64,000 nt of DNA. It comes from Ramazzottius varieornatus (taxonomy: Eukaryota > Tardigrada > Eutardigrada > Parachela > Ramazzottiidae). A program made the translations under genes and the position numbers. Below, in pieces: positions 34,701 through 46,475 of the stretch. The notes beneath the pieces were generated by a model. The model saw nothing but the letters and a program-made list of their open reading frames with translations. It did not search any database and had not been told where the DNA came from. The stretch's first letter is position 1. Each line of letters starts with the position of its first letter. The stretch spans positions 248,001 to 312,000 of the forward strand of contig BDGG01000013.1 in assembly GCA_001949185.1 (NCBI GenBank), written 5' to 3'.

Positions 34701-35413
34701 AAACGAGAAAGTGTGGTTTTTAATTCAGGTGTATTACTACGCTTCGAATCAGACGGTGCACACGATCTATCCAGATGGCAGCAACGTCTACCAGTTTGCA
34801 AAGTAGAGAATGCTTGACGGCACATTTGGTCATTTTTCTACGGTATTTTGGCAGAACGGTATCGTTCTTTGCAGTAATCAAACAGAGAAGAACCTGGTGG
34901 ATGGTAGCCGGGAAATCCAGTACGGCGACATGCTGATCAAGACGGTGTACCCCAACGGTGACGAACAATGCAAGTATCCAGACGGTAATGTGGAGTATTG
35001 GAGCGAGAAGGACCAAACCAGGACTATCTACTTCTCGAATGGCGAAGTCGAAACCCACACTAAAGAATGGAAGGTGCGTTAGGGTTACTCAAAGTGGCGC
35101 ACCTTTGCGTGGTTATGGGCTGGGAGTGTGCGTTACTTGAGACAACGAGCTTGCATCTTTCGTTTGCCGGCTTCCCAAATACCTTGATTTGCAAAACAAC
35201 ACTGGATATGGGCTGTATTTTCAGAGAAGGGATTTTCCTGATGGGTCGCAAAAGACAGTCTTCGCCAGTGGACGGTGTGAGACGCGGTATGCGAATGGCA
35301 GGATACGGATAAAAAATAGTCACGGTAAACTAGTGTTCGACACGGAAGGTATTTCTGATCATGATAACTCAGACGGAAAATTTTCTTCGAGTCCTGTAAA
35401 GTTAATCAGGTAA
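31703..35413 (+). CDS. CENPJ: Centromere protein J / CPAP (SAS-4), centriole assembly factor
   Basis: Centriolar protein that by family knowledge controls centriole length and binds STIL/Ana2 through its C-terminal G-box (TCP) domain. Ten exons: 31703-31894, 31962-32175, 32370-33053, 33380-33577, 33669-33836, 34045-34311, 34530-34667, 34739-34802, 34875-35073, 35225-35413; 2313 nt, 770 residues. The middle is acidic and disordered. Then come coiled coils (HMQSKVAELKSEIAKFK and LVKLLNKEKDEFYTERSF), and finally the TCP10 beta repeats: KDGRVVRKYKNGTRK, YPDGSNVYQF, YPNGDEQCKYPDGN, RRDFPDGSQKTVFASG. The C-terminus is diagnostic. The protein is shorter than the vertebrate one. The ATG at 31703 follows an open frame, so one or more 5' exons may be missing. 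Five copies of the palindromic repeat lie in three of its introns. Confidence 0.93.
33062..33352. repeat. Three tandem palindromic CCAAGTGGCGCA-family repeats
   Basis: CENPJ intron 33054-33379 is almost filled by three copies at about 33062-33190, 33195-33260 and 33262-33352. Each has the pattern GTGACGCA(T/C), then a CCAATA-like centre, then GCGTGC(A/G)CCACTT, bordered by GACTCGGCAAG or TTTGCCGAGCTCC words. Confidence 0.75.
34340..34432. repeat. Palindromic CCAAGTGGCGCA-family repeat
   Basis: CGAGTGACGCACTC, CCAACCAATAACAATGAGA, CTTGCGCCACTTAA in CENPJ intron 34312-34529. Confidence 0.7.
35080..35185. repeat. Palindromic CCAAGTGGCGCA-family repeat
   Basis: CAAAGTGGCGCACC, GGTTATGGGCTGGGA, GTGTGCGTTACTTGAG, then TTTGCCGGCTTCC, in CENPJ intron 35074-35224. 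Confidence 0.7.
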
Positions 35414-36014
35414 ATCTTTTTTTTAAATTCTTTTTTGTTAAGCGATTTTCCTGTCGTTTATGTTTTCCGACATCTTAACTTTCAAATTTGTAAACAATTG
35501 ACACCGTTGAGAGTCTTTCGACAGACGGTGTATAGACTTACACGCGTAGCACGAGGTTTTTCTTCAAGTAACCGTATCATCTTGACGAAGGGATCGAATG
35601 ACTGAGCTATCGAGGTTCTCTTCTTCTTTCTTGATTCTCTTGACCGACCTTCCCTCTTCTTACCATCGTTCTTACTGCCACTCTGCCTCAAGACAAGGGC
35701 GTTTGACTTTGTCCGACTCTTTTGATTTCGAGGAAAAGTTCTTTTGTGCGATTAAAAGACGGACCAGAAGAGAGACTAAAAGTCGAACGCGGATGCGCTG
35801 ATAAGACGCTGACGGAGCCATGATAGCCATCGGCCTATCGTCTTGACAGAACGACGTTAGGCGAAAGTCCGGTGCATAGTCCAAATTTCGTTCAGACTGA
35901 TTACGCCATCTTGACCAACGTTTCGAGTAGAAACTACACTGATGAGAGATCGCATAGGCGCGCTACTTCTAACTTTCTGGTTGTATATTTTATATTTGAT
36001 ATTTGGCGAGAAGA
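35414..36014. other. Intergenic between CENPJ and PAICS
   Basis: 600 bp between the CENPJ stop and the PAICS start, both plus strand. It should hold the CENPJ 3' UTR and the PAICS promoter. I see no convincing AATAAA signal or other feature. Confidence 0.4.
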
Positions 36015-38091
36015 ATGAACGGAAAGTCGGATATGCCACTGGGTGCGGTGCTGAGCGAGGGAAAGACCAAGATCGTCTACGAGCTTCCCCATCGTCCCGG
36101 CCATGTCCTGATCAAATCCAAGGACCGCATAACTGCCGGCGATGGCGCCAAATTTGACGACATGGCCGGCAAAGCTGCGATTTCAAACCAGACCGCTTCC
36201 AGTATCTTCCAGTTCCTCAACGAAGTCGGTGAGTTATTCTTAAAGAACCGGTTCTTCGTACAGTTTGCATATGGGAGCTCGACGAACAAACCCAACCCAG
36301 ATTGTTCCCCAAGTGGCGCACATTTACAGCGTTATTGGCCGCGAGCACGCGCCACTTGAGGGATGATCTGGCCGAGTTTGGTTGTTTACCAAAGCGGCGC
36401 ATGTCTTCGGTGGCATTGGCTGAACGAGTGCGCCACTTGGGGAAAAACGGACTTGTCGAGTCCGAACGTTTCTTGAGGTGCAAAAACTTTTCGTATGGTA
36501 AGGTCTAGGAAGTCAGCAGCGTTTTTATTACAGGTATTAAGAACCATTTTGTGGAACAGTACGATGACTCTTCCTTCCTCGCTCGACGATGCCACATGAT
36601 CCCCATCGAGTTCGTCACTCGCCGCCTGGCCACCGGATCCTTCCTCAAGCGCAACCCCGGCGTCCCAGAGAAACACGTGTTCAACCCGCCTCTGCTGGAG
36701 ACTTTCTTCAAGGTGGGTGCCGTTCTTCAGAAATGCAGACAATTAAATATAACCGCGACCGAAAATTAACCGAATTTCGTTGAAGGACGATGCGAACCAC
36801 GACCCACAATGGTCCAGCGAGCAGATCGTGACCGCCACTTTTGAAGACCTCAACGATAAAGACTTCAAGTTCAAGTTGTCCAGAGAGAAGCTTGACGCCG
36901 TCCTGGAAGAGACACGAGCGATCTTTGAGATCCTAGAACGAGCCTGGAAGACTCGTGACTGCACACTGGTTGACATGAAGATCGAGTTCGGCATCGACCA
37001 CGAAACCGGCAAGTCGAACCTACTTCCGGGTGATCAGCCAACCGTTTTGAACCTGACTATCCTTTGCTCTTTTCTTTCTTCAGGAGAAATCATTCTAGCT
37101 GACATCATCGACAGCGACTCTTGGCGATTGTGGCCGCAAGGTGACCGTGCAAAGATGAAGGACAAGCAAGTCTACCGAGAGATGGCACAAGTTACCCAGG
37201 AAGGCCTGTCCACCGTCAAGAAGAATTTCCAATGGATCGCCAATGAGTTACAGGTGGCATAGCCAGCAAATGTCTCCCGTCAGTTCAGGAATGATGCTGT
37301 GGCTTTTCGTAGGTCATCTTTGCACATGAAATCACCGCGGAAGCTGCGATCTTCATGGGTTCGCCAAGTGACAAGGACCACTGCGAGAAGATCAAGCAGG
37401 AAATCGCCAAGTTCGGTATCAACTCCACGTTGGTGGTCGCTTCGGCGCATAAGTCTACCGAATACACTCTTCGCAAGGCTGCTGAATTTGAAGGTACAAG
37501 TATGCCAAATCTATATGGGCGCCAAGCGCGAAAACGATAAGATTGTCTTTCCAAGTAGCGCACGTTTTCGATCAGTAACAGTGCAAAAGTGCGCCGCTTG
37601 GTCGAATTTGGTTCTGCCGAGCTCCCAGATACTTCACCCTGTCGTGGCGGACTTCCTTCCTGTTGTTTTTTTAACGGTGTTCGTTCTTTTTAGGAAAGGA
37701 TGTTCCAGTTGTTTTCGTGGCAGTGGCTGGACGCAGTAACGGTCTAGGTCCAGTCCTGTCCGGAAACGTCCTGGCTCCTGTCATTAACTGCCCACCTCCC
37801 TCTCCCGAACTGTCCGAAGATATCTGGTCCTCCCTGCGGGTCCCCACAGGTAAGCAACAGCATAATGGTTCTCGGACCGTTTTCTTTATCTCTCGCCGTA
37901 CGAAAGCAGTTCAAGTACTGACAACTTTCCCCTACCTTCCAGGGCTCGGATGTACCACCGTTCTGTACCCAGGCGCGTGTGCTTTCGCCGTTGCCAGTAT
38001 TCTCGCCTTGTCAGACTTCAAGATCTGGGCCTACTTCAAGGCTCGCCAAACTAACCAAAAGACCAGCATCATCCTGGCCAACAAGCAGTAA
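36015..38091 (+). CDS. PAICS: PAICS: SAICAR synthetase / AIR carboxylase fusion
   Basis: Bifunctional enzyme of de novo purine synthesis in the cytosol. Exons 36015-36228, 36534-36712, 36786-37008, 37084-37253, 37313-37493, 37694-37849, 37943-38091; 1272 nt, 423 residues, matching the usual animal length. The N-terminal SAICAR synthetase domain has LSEGKTKIVYELP, then CHMIPIEFVTRRLATGSF and LADIIDSDSWRLWPQGDR. The C-terminal AIR carboxylase domain has FMGSPSDKDHCEKI, VASAHKSTEYT and FVAVAGRSNGLGP. The third intron (37009-37083) must use a GC donor (GCAAGT): the frame joins HETG to EIILAD, and the nearby GT option runs into a stop. Introns 1 and 5 carry palindromic repeats. The gene looks intact. 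Confidence 0.96.
36265..36480. repeat. Two palindromic CCAAGTGGCGCA-family repeats
   Basis: PAICS intron 36229-36533. Copy 1: CCCAAGTGGCGCACATTT, GTTATTGGCCGCG, CACGCGCCACTTGAG. Copy 2: CCAAAGCGGCGCATG, GGCATTGGCTGA, GTGCGCCACTTGGGG. Both are close to the consensus. Confidence 0.85.
37515..37640. repeat. Palindromic CCAAGTGGCGCA-family repeat
   Basis: TTCCAAGTAGCGCACG, GATCAGTAACAGTG, AAGTGCGCCGCTTGG, then TGCCGAGCTCCCAG, in PAICS intron 37494-37693. Confidence 0.8.
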
Positions 38092-38453
38092 AGCAAACAA
38101 CACTTCTTCGACGCTGCATGATGTTATTTTTTCGCCATGCTTCCCAGCGATGTCCGTAAGAGTTTCTTTTTACTGCGTATACGTCTCATCTGATATTGTC
38201 TTATTCATCATGAAGCTTTACTGTAAGTCTGAAACAAAAGAGCCCTGGAAAGCTGAGCAGCGCCGAAAGCGAGCTGTGAAATAGTACCGTCACCAAGAAT
38301 GGCCAAAATGAATGAAATACCACTGTAAAAATATCGCACGGGGAAAACCGAGTAAACAGAAGTAAACTGAAAATTATTGGACAGGGAATGTCTCGTTTTA
38401 TATCTCATACAGCGCGGGAAAAGAACTAAGCAAGAAAAAATTACAAGGATACT

Positions 38454-41400
38454 CTAAGCTGTTGCTTTCTTAAAGGAAGCCGCGATTTCTTCCAGCAAAG
38501 GCCCAGTCAGCGCTCCATCCGCCGACTTCGCCGTCATCACCAGCTTATTCTTTCCCCCACTACCCGCCGTGAACTTGACCATCAATGCCACCCTTTGTTG
38601 CAACACCGACATGGCATGCAGTGTGGCCGAACTGGCTACTTGTTCCACCAAGAAGAACCTTCCTTGAAAGCCAATCTTGCTCAACACTTCCTCGAAGCCC
38701 ATCCCGACTTCCACACTCAAGTCTCCACTGCTATTCAGTTCACCACACTCTAACAGCATGGAGAACTCATCCACTGAAATCTGAACAGGTAAGAGGAAGG
38801 CTGAAGCAGGCAGGGCTAGCTTGAAGTCGCGCACTTCCTGCTTGGCCGTTCCACTTCCTGTCAAGTACGTCAGGCTGCCTCGTAAAGTCTGGGCTGCTGC
38901 GCTGGTACTTTTCAGGTTCAGCACCAACGTGACATTCCAGCTGGCTTTGGCGGACAACATAGAGTGTTTCACGGGCATTTCTGCACCGAGTTGGGACTGA
39001 TCGACAGACATGCCAACGCTGTCCACCACTTCGAAGGCGATGTTCCGTAAGACGCCTTCGCTCAACTTGGAAGCAAAGACAATGTTTAGGGCGATCTGCC
39101 GTGAGGCAGCATCGTACACGTAAGTGTCATATTCCACCTGGAAAACGATCGATGAGTCAGAAAACAGTCAAGCAGGTCGAGAAATAGAACAAAGCTGACT
39201 TCAGCGCGAACCTGCATACAACAGACCGTGAACAGAGCCCTAACCGGAAAAACGCAGGTACGTGCAAAAGTCGCGACCAAGTAAACGAGACTCTGGCACG
39301 GACCTGCATACAAGGAGCCACACTTCAATATAGACCGGAAGTAAGCAGGTGCGTGCAAACTGAATTTTCTCTCGTTTCGCACTTCGCTACGAGCGTAGCC
39401 CGTCTTACCTTGATGTTCTGATCTTCCAACAATGTTACGAACCGCGACACGCTTCCACTTTCTGTCATGGGTGAGGAGCCTGTCGTGGTAGGTTCTTCCA
39501 GCTCGACGCCGAAGGCTTCCTCGTAGCCTGTCTTGTCCACCACTTCCGGTGCTTCGTCGATCAGCTCTTCTTCGACAGAATGGGAACGAAGTTTGTCTCG
39601 CGTTGACTTTTTCTTCTTCTTGCCGTCTTTCTCGTCCTTCTTTAAGGTTTTTTTGACTTCCTTCTCGCTTAAAGGTTTCACATTGAGCGATTTCGGTCGT
39701 TCCTTCTCTGTTTTCGCGTTCTTCGTTGCACTTGATTGGTTAGTTGATTCGCCGTTTTCAGCCTTCTTCAGGTTCGCCACTTCCTCGTTCGAGCTCAACC
39801 AGAAACTCAAGTCATCTGCTGCGTTGATGTTCTTCTTCGTGACTTCCTCAGCCTTCAGAGGGATAGTTTCTTCCTTTACCTTGTCTTTCTCGCCCGCAAC
39901 TGCTGCCAGAGTATCGTCGATGGAAATCAACGACGGTTCTCCAGCTTCTTCCTTGCGTTTCTTTTTCTTCTCCTTCACTTCACCCCCGTCTTCTGTGCTC
40001 TTCGATGACTTCTTTTTCTTCTTCTCATCCTTTTCTTCCTTAGTTGTACGCGACCTCTTCTCCTTCTTACTTGCTACAAAAGGAAAAGAAGCGTCAGTTG
40101 ATCGTACCAAATTCCCAACGGTCGCTGTTTCAAACTATAGATTCTTGATTGGTCAAGTGGGCGGCCTCACCTGTGTCAGGCTGGCTTCTAACAGGCTCCG
40201 CCCCTCCGGTCTTCAACTGGACCGCCCTGTGCGCTCCAACGGGCAATCGTTCTTCCGGCCTCAACGGCGACTGGATATCGATGTTCAGCGCTCTGTACGG
40301 ATCATCATGGTCACTTCCGGCATCGGACAACGTGGCGCCTTCCGGCATTTCGCCCATGTCCCTGTTGACCACATGGGCCGTGACACCACCCTCGTCATCA
40401 CTGACCGTTGCGCCACTGCGTTTCTTGCTGGACTTCTTGGACTTTCGCTTGACTTCCTCATTGCGTTCCTTCTTTTGCTGTCGGAGATACCTGTCGCTGG
40501 ACGTCAGGCCGGGGATGGTACCGTCTCCAGCTGCAGTGGCTGTCTTGGGGGTCTCAGGACTGGAGAAGAGGCTGGAAGTGGGACGACTGGCTGGCTTGGT
40601 GGCTGGCTTGATGTAGTAGGGGTTGCTGGCTTGTTCCATCAAGCGCCGCTCGCGTAGTTCGGCAGTTTCTTTCTCGGTAAGACTGGGATATTCAACGCCT
40701 TCACCCTCTTCTGGAACTTCCTCTGATTGTACCTGCGACGAGAAACACCCGTTAATATACCGGAGCTCGGTAATCGAACTCGTTACGACCATCAAGACTT
40801 CAGTGATATGGGCTGACAGCGCCACTTGCAAAAGTTCGTTTGCCGAGCTATGAAAAAATAAAGCGATAAAGACACGCACACCAGTTTAGAATCAAAATCT
40901 TTCGCGTGAATTTCACTGTCAGTTTTGTGAAGGTAACGGAAGCAGAAAGAACTTACACCGAAGGCGCCTTTGTTCTTGGGAGTTTTACGTCTAACTTTCT
41001 TGAACCGTGGTGACTGCCCTTCCTCCTCGTCATCTTCTCCACTTCTTGTCTTTTCCACCGCCGGCTCGTTGATCCAAGCTTCCAAGTTCAGACCTTCCGG
41101 TACTGGAACCTTTTTCTGGGCTTGCGGTGCTACTGGGTTGAGTTCGCCAGCATACAGAGCCTGCACAGCCCCGGCTACCCTGCTTCCACTCTGCTGAAGA
41201 GCCAACGATGTCTGGACGACTTGCAGCAATGCCGAAGCCTGCAGAAACAGTCGAAATAGAGCCACACGGCCAAACAAGAGTGAAACGAACATGATTCAGT
41301 CAGCTTCAAACACCTACGTACAACGGAGCCGTGGACTCAGCGTACATCGGAAGTATGCAAGTGAGTGCAAAACCGACACACCTTGCAGAACATAGGTCCA

Positions 41401-44019
41401 CAGTATTGTACGTACCCGTTCCTGGACTTCGAGCTCAGAACTGCCGACGAAGATGTTTAGACGGTCGAGGAGGAGTTGTCCAACCGCGCTGATGATTTCG
41501 CTGTCGTCTTCCGCTTCAGCCTTGGTTATCACCTTTGAGTAGAGCTTGCCGATGTTCTGGACATAGACAGCTTGAATATGGGCTGGGAAGTGCGTCACTT
41601 TGGACTTGAGCATGGCTTCCATCGTGTCGCGCGGATCGATCAGATGCCTGCGAACCACATGGAACATTCACCTTTGTCCAAAGAACGACAAACGAAGAAG
41701 TACTTACTCGGAGAACTCTCCGCAAATCCAAGCAGCCGCCAAGAGGACTTCATGCACAGTACTCCCGTGTGCATTCAGAGGCAGCCTGTGGGCATTCTCC
41801 AGTAAAAGGGCCTGCAAGACAACAGAAATTTAGAGACTCGGTAGATAAACTCGACCAGTGGCACATGCTTTCAGTGCTACAGTACTAGCTGAGAGCACGC
41901 ACCACTTGTAAACTCAACCAGATTGCTTTCCCAAGCGGCGCATATTTTGTCACTGGCTGGAGCGTGCGCCACTTGGGAAAACAATCTTCTCGAGTCTGCC
42001 TGCCAAGATCCGATTCAGGTTCACATAACATCACAGTCGAAACATTCAAGAAAAAATCCCACTTTATTTGTACCATCTGCTGGACGATGAAATGTCGCAC
42101 AGACGAAACTCTCACGGCGACGTCCAGTAGCTGTGCGGCGATCTGACTTCCGTGATGGATGCCTTCCATCTTAGTCAGATCGACCAGAACGCTCACATAC
42201 CTGTAATGGAAAAAGTCTCGTACAAGTTCCCATTAGGAAATGGTGAACATAGTTTCTTCGTACCATTCAAAGTCGACGATGTACTGGTAGTTATTCTGCG
42301 AGCAAATATGGATGATCTTGCTCAAAAGTTCGTCGCGGTACCCCGAACCCTCCGCTTTCTCCATGTGATCCATCAATTTCTTTACGATGTCTACCAGTGT
42401 CTTCTTATTCACCATACCGTAAAGCAAGTCCAAAGCTCGGAGTCGAATGCTTTCGTCTCTGTCATCGAGACATTGCAAGATGAGGTCCTTCAGCGACAAA
42501 ACGCTCTTCGGATGCGCCTAGAAAACCAAATATAGGATCCCAAATTAAGTCACCGCAAATTTAAAACATCTCGCTGAAAAGTTCTTTTGATATTTTTATG
42601 AATTTTTTTTAATTGTCCATTGTTTATTTGCTGGATAATTTTCTTGCCTGTAGGATTTTCGACATGGCCAACAGGCCCAAATATTTCAAGTTCTGATCGG
42701 AGTCTTCAATTAATATCCTCAGTTTCTGCACACAGAGCTGTATGGACGACGTGTGGTCAGGAAGCGCCGAAGCCACAGAGAGCAGAACGGCAATAACGGT
42801 GTTGATGCATTCATACAAGAGCGACATGGCGGAAGTGGAATGAATAAGCGTCGTCAGAGGCTCGATCAGCTTCTTCCCTAGACGCGGCTCTAAGGGCGTC
42901 AGTGCGCCGAACAGCTTGATTATCTTGATCAGCATCCAGTTGTTCGTCGAGTTAGTCATCAGCTTGAAGAATGTTGGCGCGAGAGCCAGGTAGTTCTTGG
43001 GATGCTTGCGAGCAAGTTCACAAATGACGTTGACTGCGGCGGACTGAACACCTGAAAAAAATCAAAGAAAATTCGATTATTTTTCCGAATATTTTTCCTA
43101 CTGTAAATAACCTTCTGGAAAGATTTACCCACGATGCTATGACGAGAAAAATTCTAAAGTTTCGAGAACAGAAATTGTTTTTGATGTTATAAAAACTTCT
43201 CAGTGTTAGCGATGGTTGATTGAATCACCGGTGTTCTAAATTGAATGACCAACCTGGATCAGGGTCTTCCAGTTTCTCCTTCAGCCTCGCGAAGCACGGC
43301 CTGAGCGCATCAGGGTACTTAAGAAAGACTTTATACAGCAATAGTACTGCTCGTTTACGAATGTAGTATTTGGAAGAAGACATCAGGGACATGGCGTCGT
43401 TGGCTAGGTCTCTGGCGAGGTCCGTCGAGATGAAGCAGGAGAGGGCACCCAGCGCAATGCTGGCGTCGTATAAGTTGGGCGACGTGATGTCCTTGCGAAT
43501 CATGTTGGTGGTCAGCATCAGAACGTCCGTGTCTTCGGAGAAGGTTTGAGAGGCTGCCAGGTAGCCCACGCGCTTGCAGGTGAAGCGCGGGGAGGACATC
43601 ACTTCGATGATGTTGAAGGCGGCCCACGAGATGTCGTAGCCTAACATCTGCAAGTATGCTAGCTTCTCGATAGCGTTCGTCTTGACGGCAATGTTGTCTT
43701 GCTTGAGCTCTTGCTTTATTTCGTCGATACATTGTGCGATATAGCGAGCCTAAAAGAACACCACAAAGAGGTATATATTACGATTTACGATCTGCCAGAA
43801 GAACAAGTAAACTCGACAAAATTGCTTTCCTAAGCGGCGCACGTTTCCGGTGTTATTGGCTGAAAGAGTGAGTCACTTGAGAACACCACTCAATGCCACT
43901 TTCAAGCGAATTTTTACCTCGTTATCGCGATTGTTTCGAATTCCTCGAACCAAATCCGTCAAACTCTTGTCGAACAATCGCTCGATGTTCCCTTTGACTT
44001 TACGAAGGGCTAGAGCCAT
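38454..44019 (-). CDS. AP3D1: AP-3 complex subunit delta
   Basis: Large adaptin of the AP-3 coat, which by family knowledge sorts cargo from endosomes to lysosome-related organelles. Eleven exons: 43918-44019, 43254-43749, 42648-43051, 42264-42517, 42074-42200, 41708-41811, 41416-41647, 40957-41238, 40171-40732, 39409-40073, 38454-39137; 3912 nt, 1303 residues, all phases consistent. The N-terminal adaptin trunk starts MALALRKVKGNIERLFD and includes KRVGYLAASQTF and IRLRALDLLYGMVNKK. A BLVR-like acidic and lysine-rich hinge follows (KEKRSRTTKEEKDEKKKKK). The C-terminal ear-like region starts VEYDTYVYDAA. The intron 42518-42647 uses a GC donor (CAG|GCAAGA) with no usable GT nearby. It is tail to tail with PAICS, 362 bp apart. 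Several introns carry palindromic repeats. Confidence 0.95.
39195..39360. repeat. GTATGCAGGT-family repeats, two copies
   Basis: AP3D1 intron 39138-39408 holds AACCTGCATACAACAG with ACGCAGGTACGTGCAAA, and GACCTGCATACAAGGAG with AAGCAGGTGCGTGCAAA. A diverged third copy is in the intron at 41315-41390. Confidence 0.65.
40750..40855. repeat. Palindromic CCAAGTGGCGCA-family repeat (left arm decayed)
   Basis: GGAGCTCGGTAATCGAACTC at the left, then ATGGGCTGACAGCGCCACTT and GTTCGTTTGCCGAGCTA at the right, in AP3D1 intron 40733-40956. Confidence 0.65.
41840..42012. repeat. Two palindromic CCAAGTGGCGCA-family repeats
   Basis: AP3D1 intron 41812-42073. Copy 1: CCAGTGGCACATGC, GAGCACGCACCACTTG. Copy 2: CCCAAGCGGCGCATAT, CACTGGCTGGAG, GTGCGCCACTTGGGAAAAC. 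Confidence 0.75.
43785..43890. repeat. Palindromic CCAAGTGGCGCA-family repeat
   Basis: AACTCGACAAAATTGC, CCTAAGCGGCGCACG, GTGTTATTGGCTGAAAG, GTGAGTCACTTGAG in AP3D1 intron 43750-43917. Confidence 0.75.
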
Positions 44020-44831
44020 GGTGTTACGACGAGGCTAGGCGATTGGGAATATCTTAGGTTGGTAACCAACCTGGAAAGACAAACGGAAGATGAACACAAA
44101 GTGGCCAAAGTCTGTGATTTATTAACGAAGCCCGGAACAGCATGAGATCCATATGGCGCCAACAAACTATTAACATCGTGGGAGAATAATCAGTGTGGGA
44201 GAACTGCAGTTGTATAATCACCAGCCATTTGCGCGGATTAATCGATAAAAGGGAACGCGTGTCAGGATTGCCAAAGATTTCACACTTACCCGTTCCGCAG
44301 CAGCTTCAGACCGATTCCTCCGGCGCACAACCAGCGTAACGTGCCTATGGAATCTCCGATCCGGACTAAGGAAATGTGGTTCATAAGCAAAGAAAACTCT
44401 CGGGTCTGGAGGCGAGACGTGTAACTTCCTCCGCAGGAAATGAATTTTACGCAATTTTCCTGGAGGGTGACCCAAGGGCAACTTTCATCACGCCCACGAC
44501 GTCACAAATTCACAAGCGTGTGTTTTACGTATTACCTACAGCTGCCGCATGTCGTCTCGCCACGTGACAATATACCGTACTATTCTGATTGCGAAGCCAC
44601 GTGCCACCTTGTTTCGTGCGCCGTAGCCTGCACCTCGAAAACGAACTTTATGAACTTCACTTTTAGAGTATTTCGTACAGTCTCTGAAACTTCTACAGTT
44701 GTTCCCGTATCAGCTAAAGACACATTGTACAATAACGGGGTCTACAAACGCCCAAAAATGGCAATGTAAGACTTACGGTAGAAATCTCCGAAAGCAAAAT
44801 TCGAAAACAGAGTGAGAAACCCGCAAGGCCC
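44020..44831. other. Intergenic between AP3D1 and GTF2F2
   Basis: About 810 bp upstream of AP3D1 and downstream of GTF2F2, both minus strand. No coding exon or repeat family recognised. It should contain the AP3D1 promoter. Confidence 0.4.
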
Positions 44832-45883
44832 TCAGTGAGTACGATACTCTGGTTTCAGCTGGTAAGTACTCTTATGCTCGCCTTTGCTAACGTATTCACA
44901 ATACTCTTTCAGAACCTCTTTGAGGAAACCGACGGGTTGTTTGGTTATCTCGGCGAGATCAGGCATAGTGTAGTACTGATGCTTCTCGAAGGCGGTCATG
45001 ATGCGCTCAACAACCACCTCTCTGTCTTCTCGTAGACGCTTCTCCGGCTTGGCTTCCTTCTCCTCTCCCCGACCCTTTCGCTTCAGCTGATTATTCATGG
45101 TCGGCTTGAAGTTGTTGACCACCTTGTCGTACAGTAGAGCTGTTCGGACAGGCGTTTGGGCTTTTTTGATCTGCTCCTGCTTCATCTTCATATACTTGTC
45201 ACCGCCAGCACCCAGCGGGCGGATGTCTGCGCGACGGTTGACGAAGCCATCCATGACCAAACTTCCGGGAGCGGAACCACTTGCGTCCGTGTTGTTCTTG
45301 ACCAGGACAGCCATCTTCTGAGAAGTAAACTGGACCAGGGGTACTTCGTACTCCAGCGGAACATCTTTCTCCAAAGCACCTTCCTTTATCTGTAAGAAAA
45401 AGAGTCGACAAGGTGAGTAAATTAAACGAGCTGCGGTCAGCAAATCTACAGAAAACTGAGAAACATGCTACGGTACCGGTATCAGTATGCTTGAGGAAAC
45501 ACTGTAAGCTACAGATATAGATACAGCTGAGTCGCAAAAGATCGGCAACCGACCCAGATCAATCAGAGCATGAAATCACAACGGATAGGCAGACCACCGG
45601 TACGATTCGTGACGCCATGCGTGGATCTTCTGAACAGTGAACAAACCGGGAAACTGACTCGACAACCAACCTTGAGAACGATGGACAACTTGCTGGGGTC
45701 GGCAGCGTCTTTAGCAATACTAAGCTGCCCTATATCCTCTCTAGCAGCTTTCTCGAAGGCGACACCTAAATATTTGGGGACTTTAATGAGCCAAACCGGA
45801 CGTGTGCTGTTGCTGCAGTCCAGTTTCTGGCCAGGAGCTTCTTGAGTGGATGGAGTCGCGCTTAATGTTGGCTGCTGCGCCAT
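44832..45883 (-). CDS. GTF2F2: General transcription factor IIF subunit 2 (RAP30)
   Basis: Small subunit of TFIIF, which escorts RNA polymerase II to the promoter. Two exons, 45671-45883 and 44832-45389; 771 nt, 256 residues, close to the usual length. The N-terminal dimerisation domain has VWLIKVPKYLGVAFEKA. The C-terminal winged helix has EKHQYYTMPDLAEITKQPVG then FLKEVLKEYCEY. Start at ATG 45883 (MAQQPTLS); an upstream in-frame TTG is not used. It is divergent from ZNF622, with about 590 bp between start codons. Confidence 0.95.
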
Positions 45884-46475
45884 CTTGCTCAAAAGTCCCG
45901 TTGCACCACCAAACTTTTGTCAAGTGAATAAAGCCGTACCGCTGCGTCGTAGCGCAAGACGCAGGAAGCACTGCAATCTACGAAGCATGTCACATCAGTA
46001 AAGCACGACCAGATAAGCAAAGGGACACCCACCTCTGATGGAACACCCACTCAGCTCTCTGGACAAACAGTCTCTGGCATCACACTCTCCTAAAGGTCCA
46101 TCCGTCAGATCAAGTCCGGTCAGTCAGATCCAAAGCCACAGTCATATCGAGTTAGAAAACTTTGATGAAAACGTGCAGCTCAGAACTCTAAAGTTTGAAC
46201 TTCCTGCTGTGAAAAACCATCCGCGCTGGGAATCAGGATGTGATCCAGGGTGTAAGGGAATTTCTTTGATTCCATTCCATTCAGCGCTCAAGGGCTAGAC
46301 TGGAAATTCGCACAGCTGCCAGCTGACAGCTCAGTCAGCTGACTGAGCTCACTCATCAGCTGTTTTCGTCATCACCACGCAAAAGAAGTCATCTTTCTCC
46401 TCTAGAAAAGGTCTTTCAGTTCACTTCTGCCAGATCACCATTACTGCTGTCTGGCGCGGAGATATCGTACGGTCT
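45884..46475. promoter_or_regulatory. Divergent promoter region GTF2F2/ZNF622 with a perfect palindrome
   Basis: This 592-bp segment separates the start codons of two divergently transcribed genes and must carry both promoters. At 46328-46349 there is a perfect 22-bp palindrome whose half is AGCTCAGTCAG, set among further CAGCTG words (46313-46366). CAGCTG is an E-box type site, but whether anything binds here is unknown. Confidence 0.5.

Noticed and set aside
39533-40657. 374-codon plus-strand open frame
   Set aside because: It is the antisense shadow of the AP3D1 hinge exons, whose lysine/glutamate-rich code gives a phenylalanine/serine-rich mirror.
46038-46298. 86-codon plus-strand frame upstream of ZNF622
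   Set aside because: Lies in the divergent promoter region, has no conserved residues, and no splice donor joins it in frame to the first ZNF622 finger.
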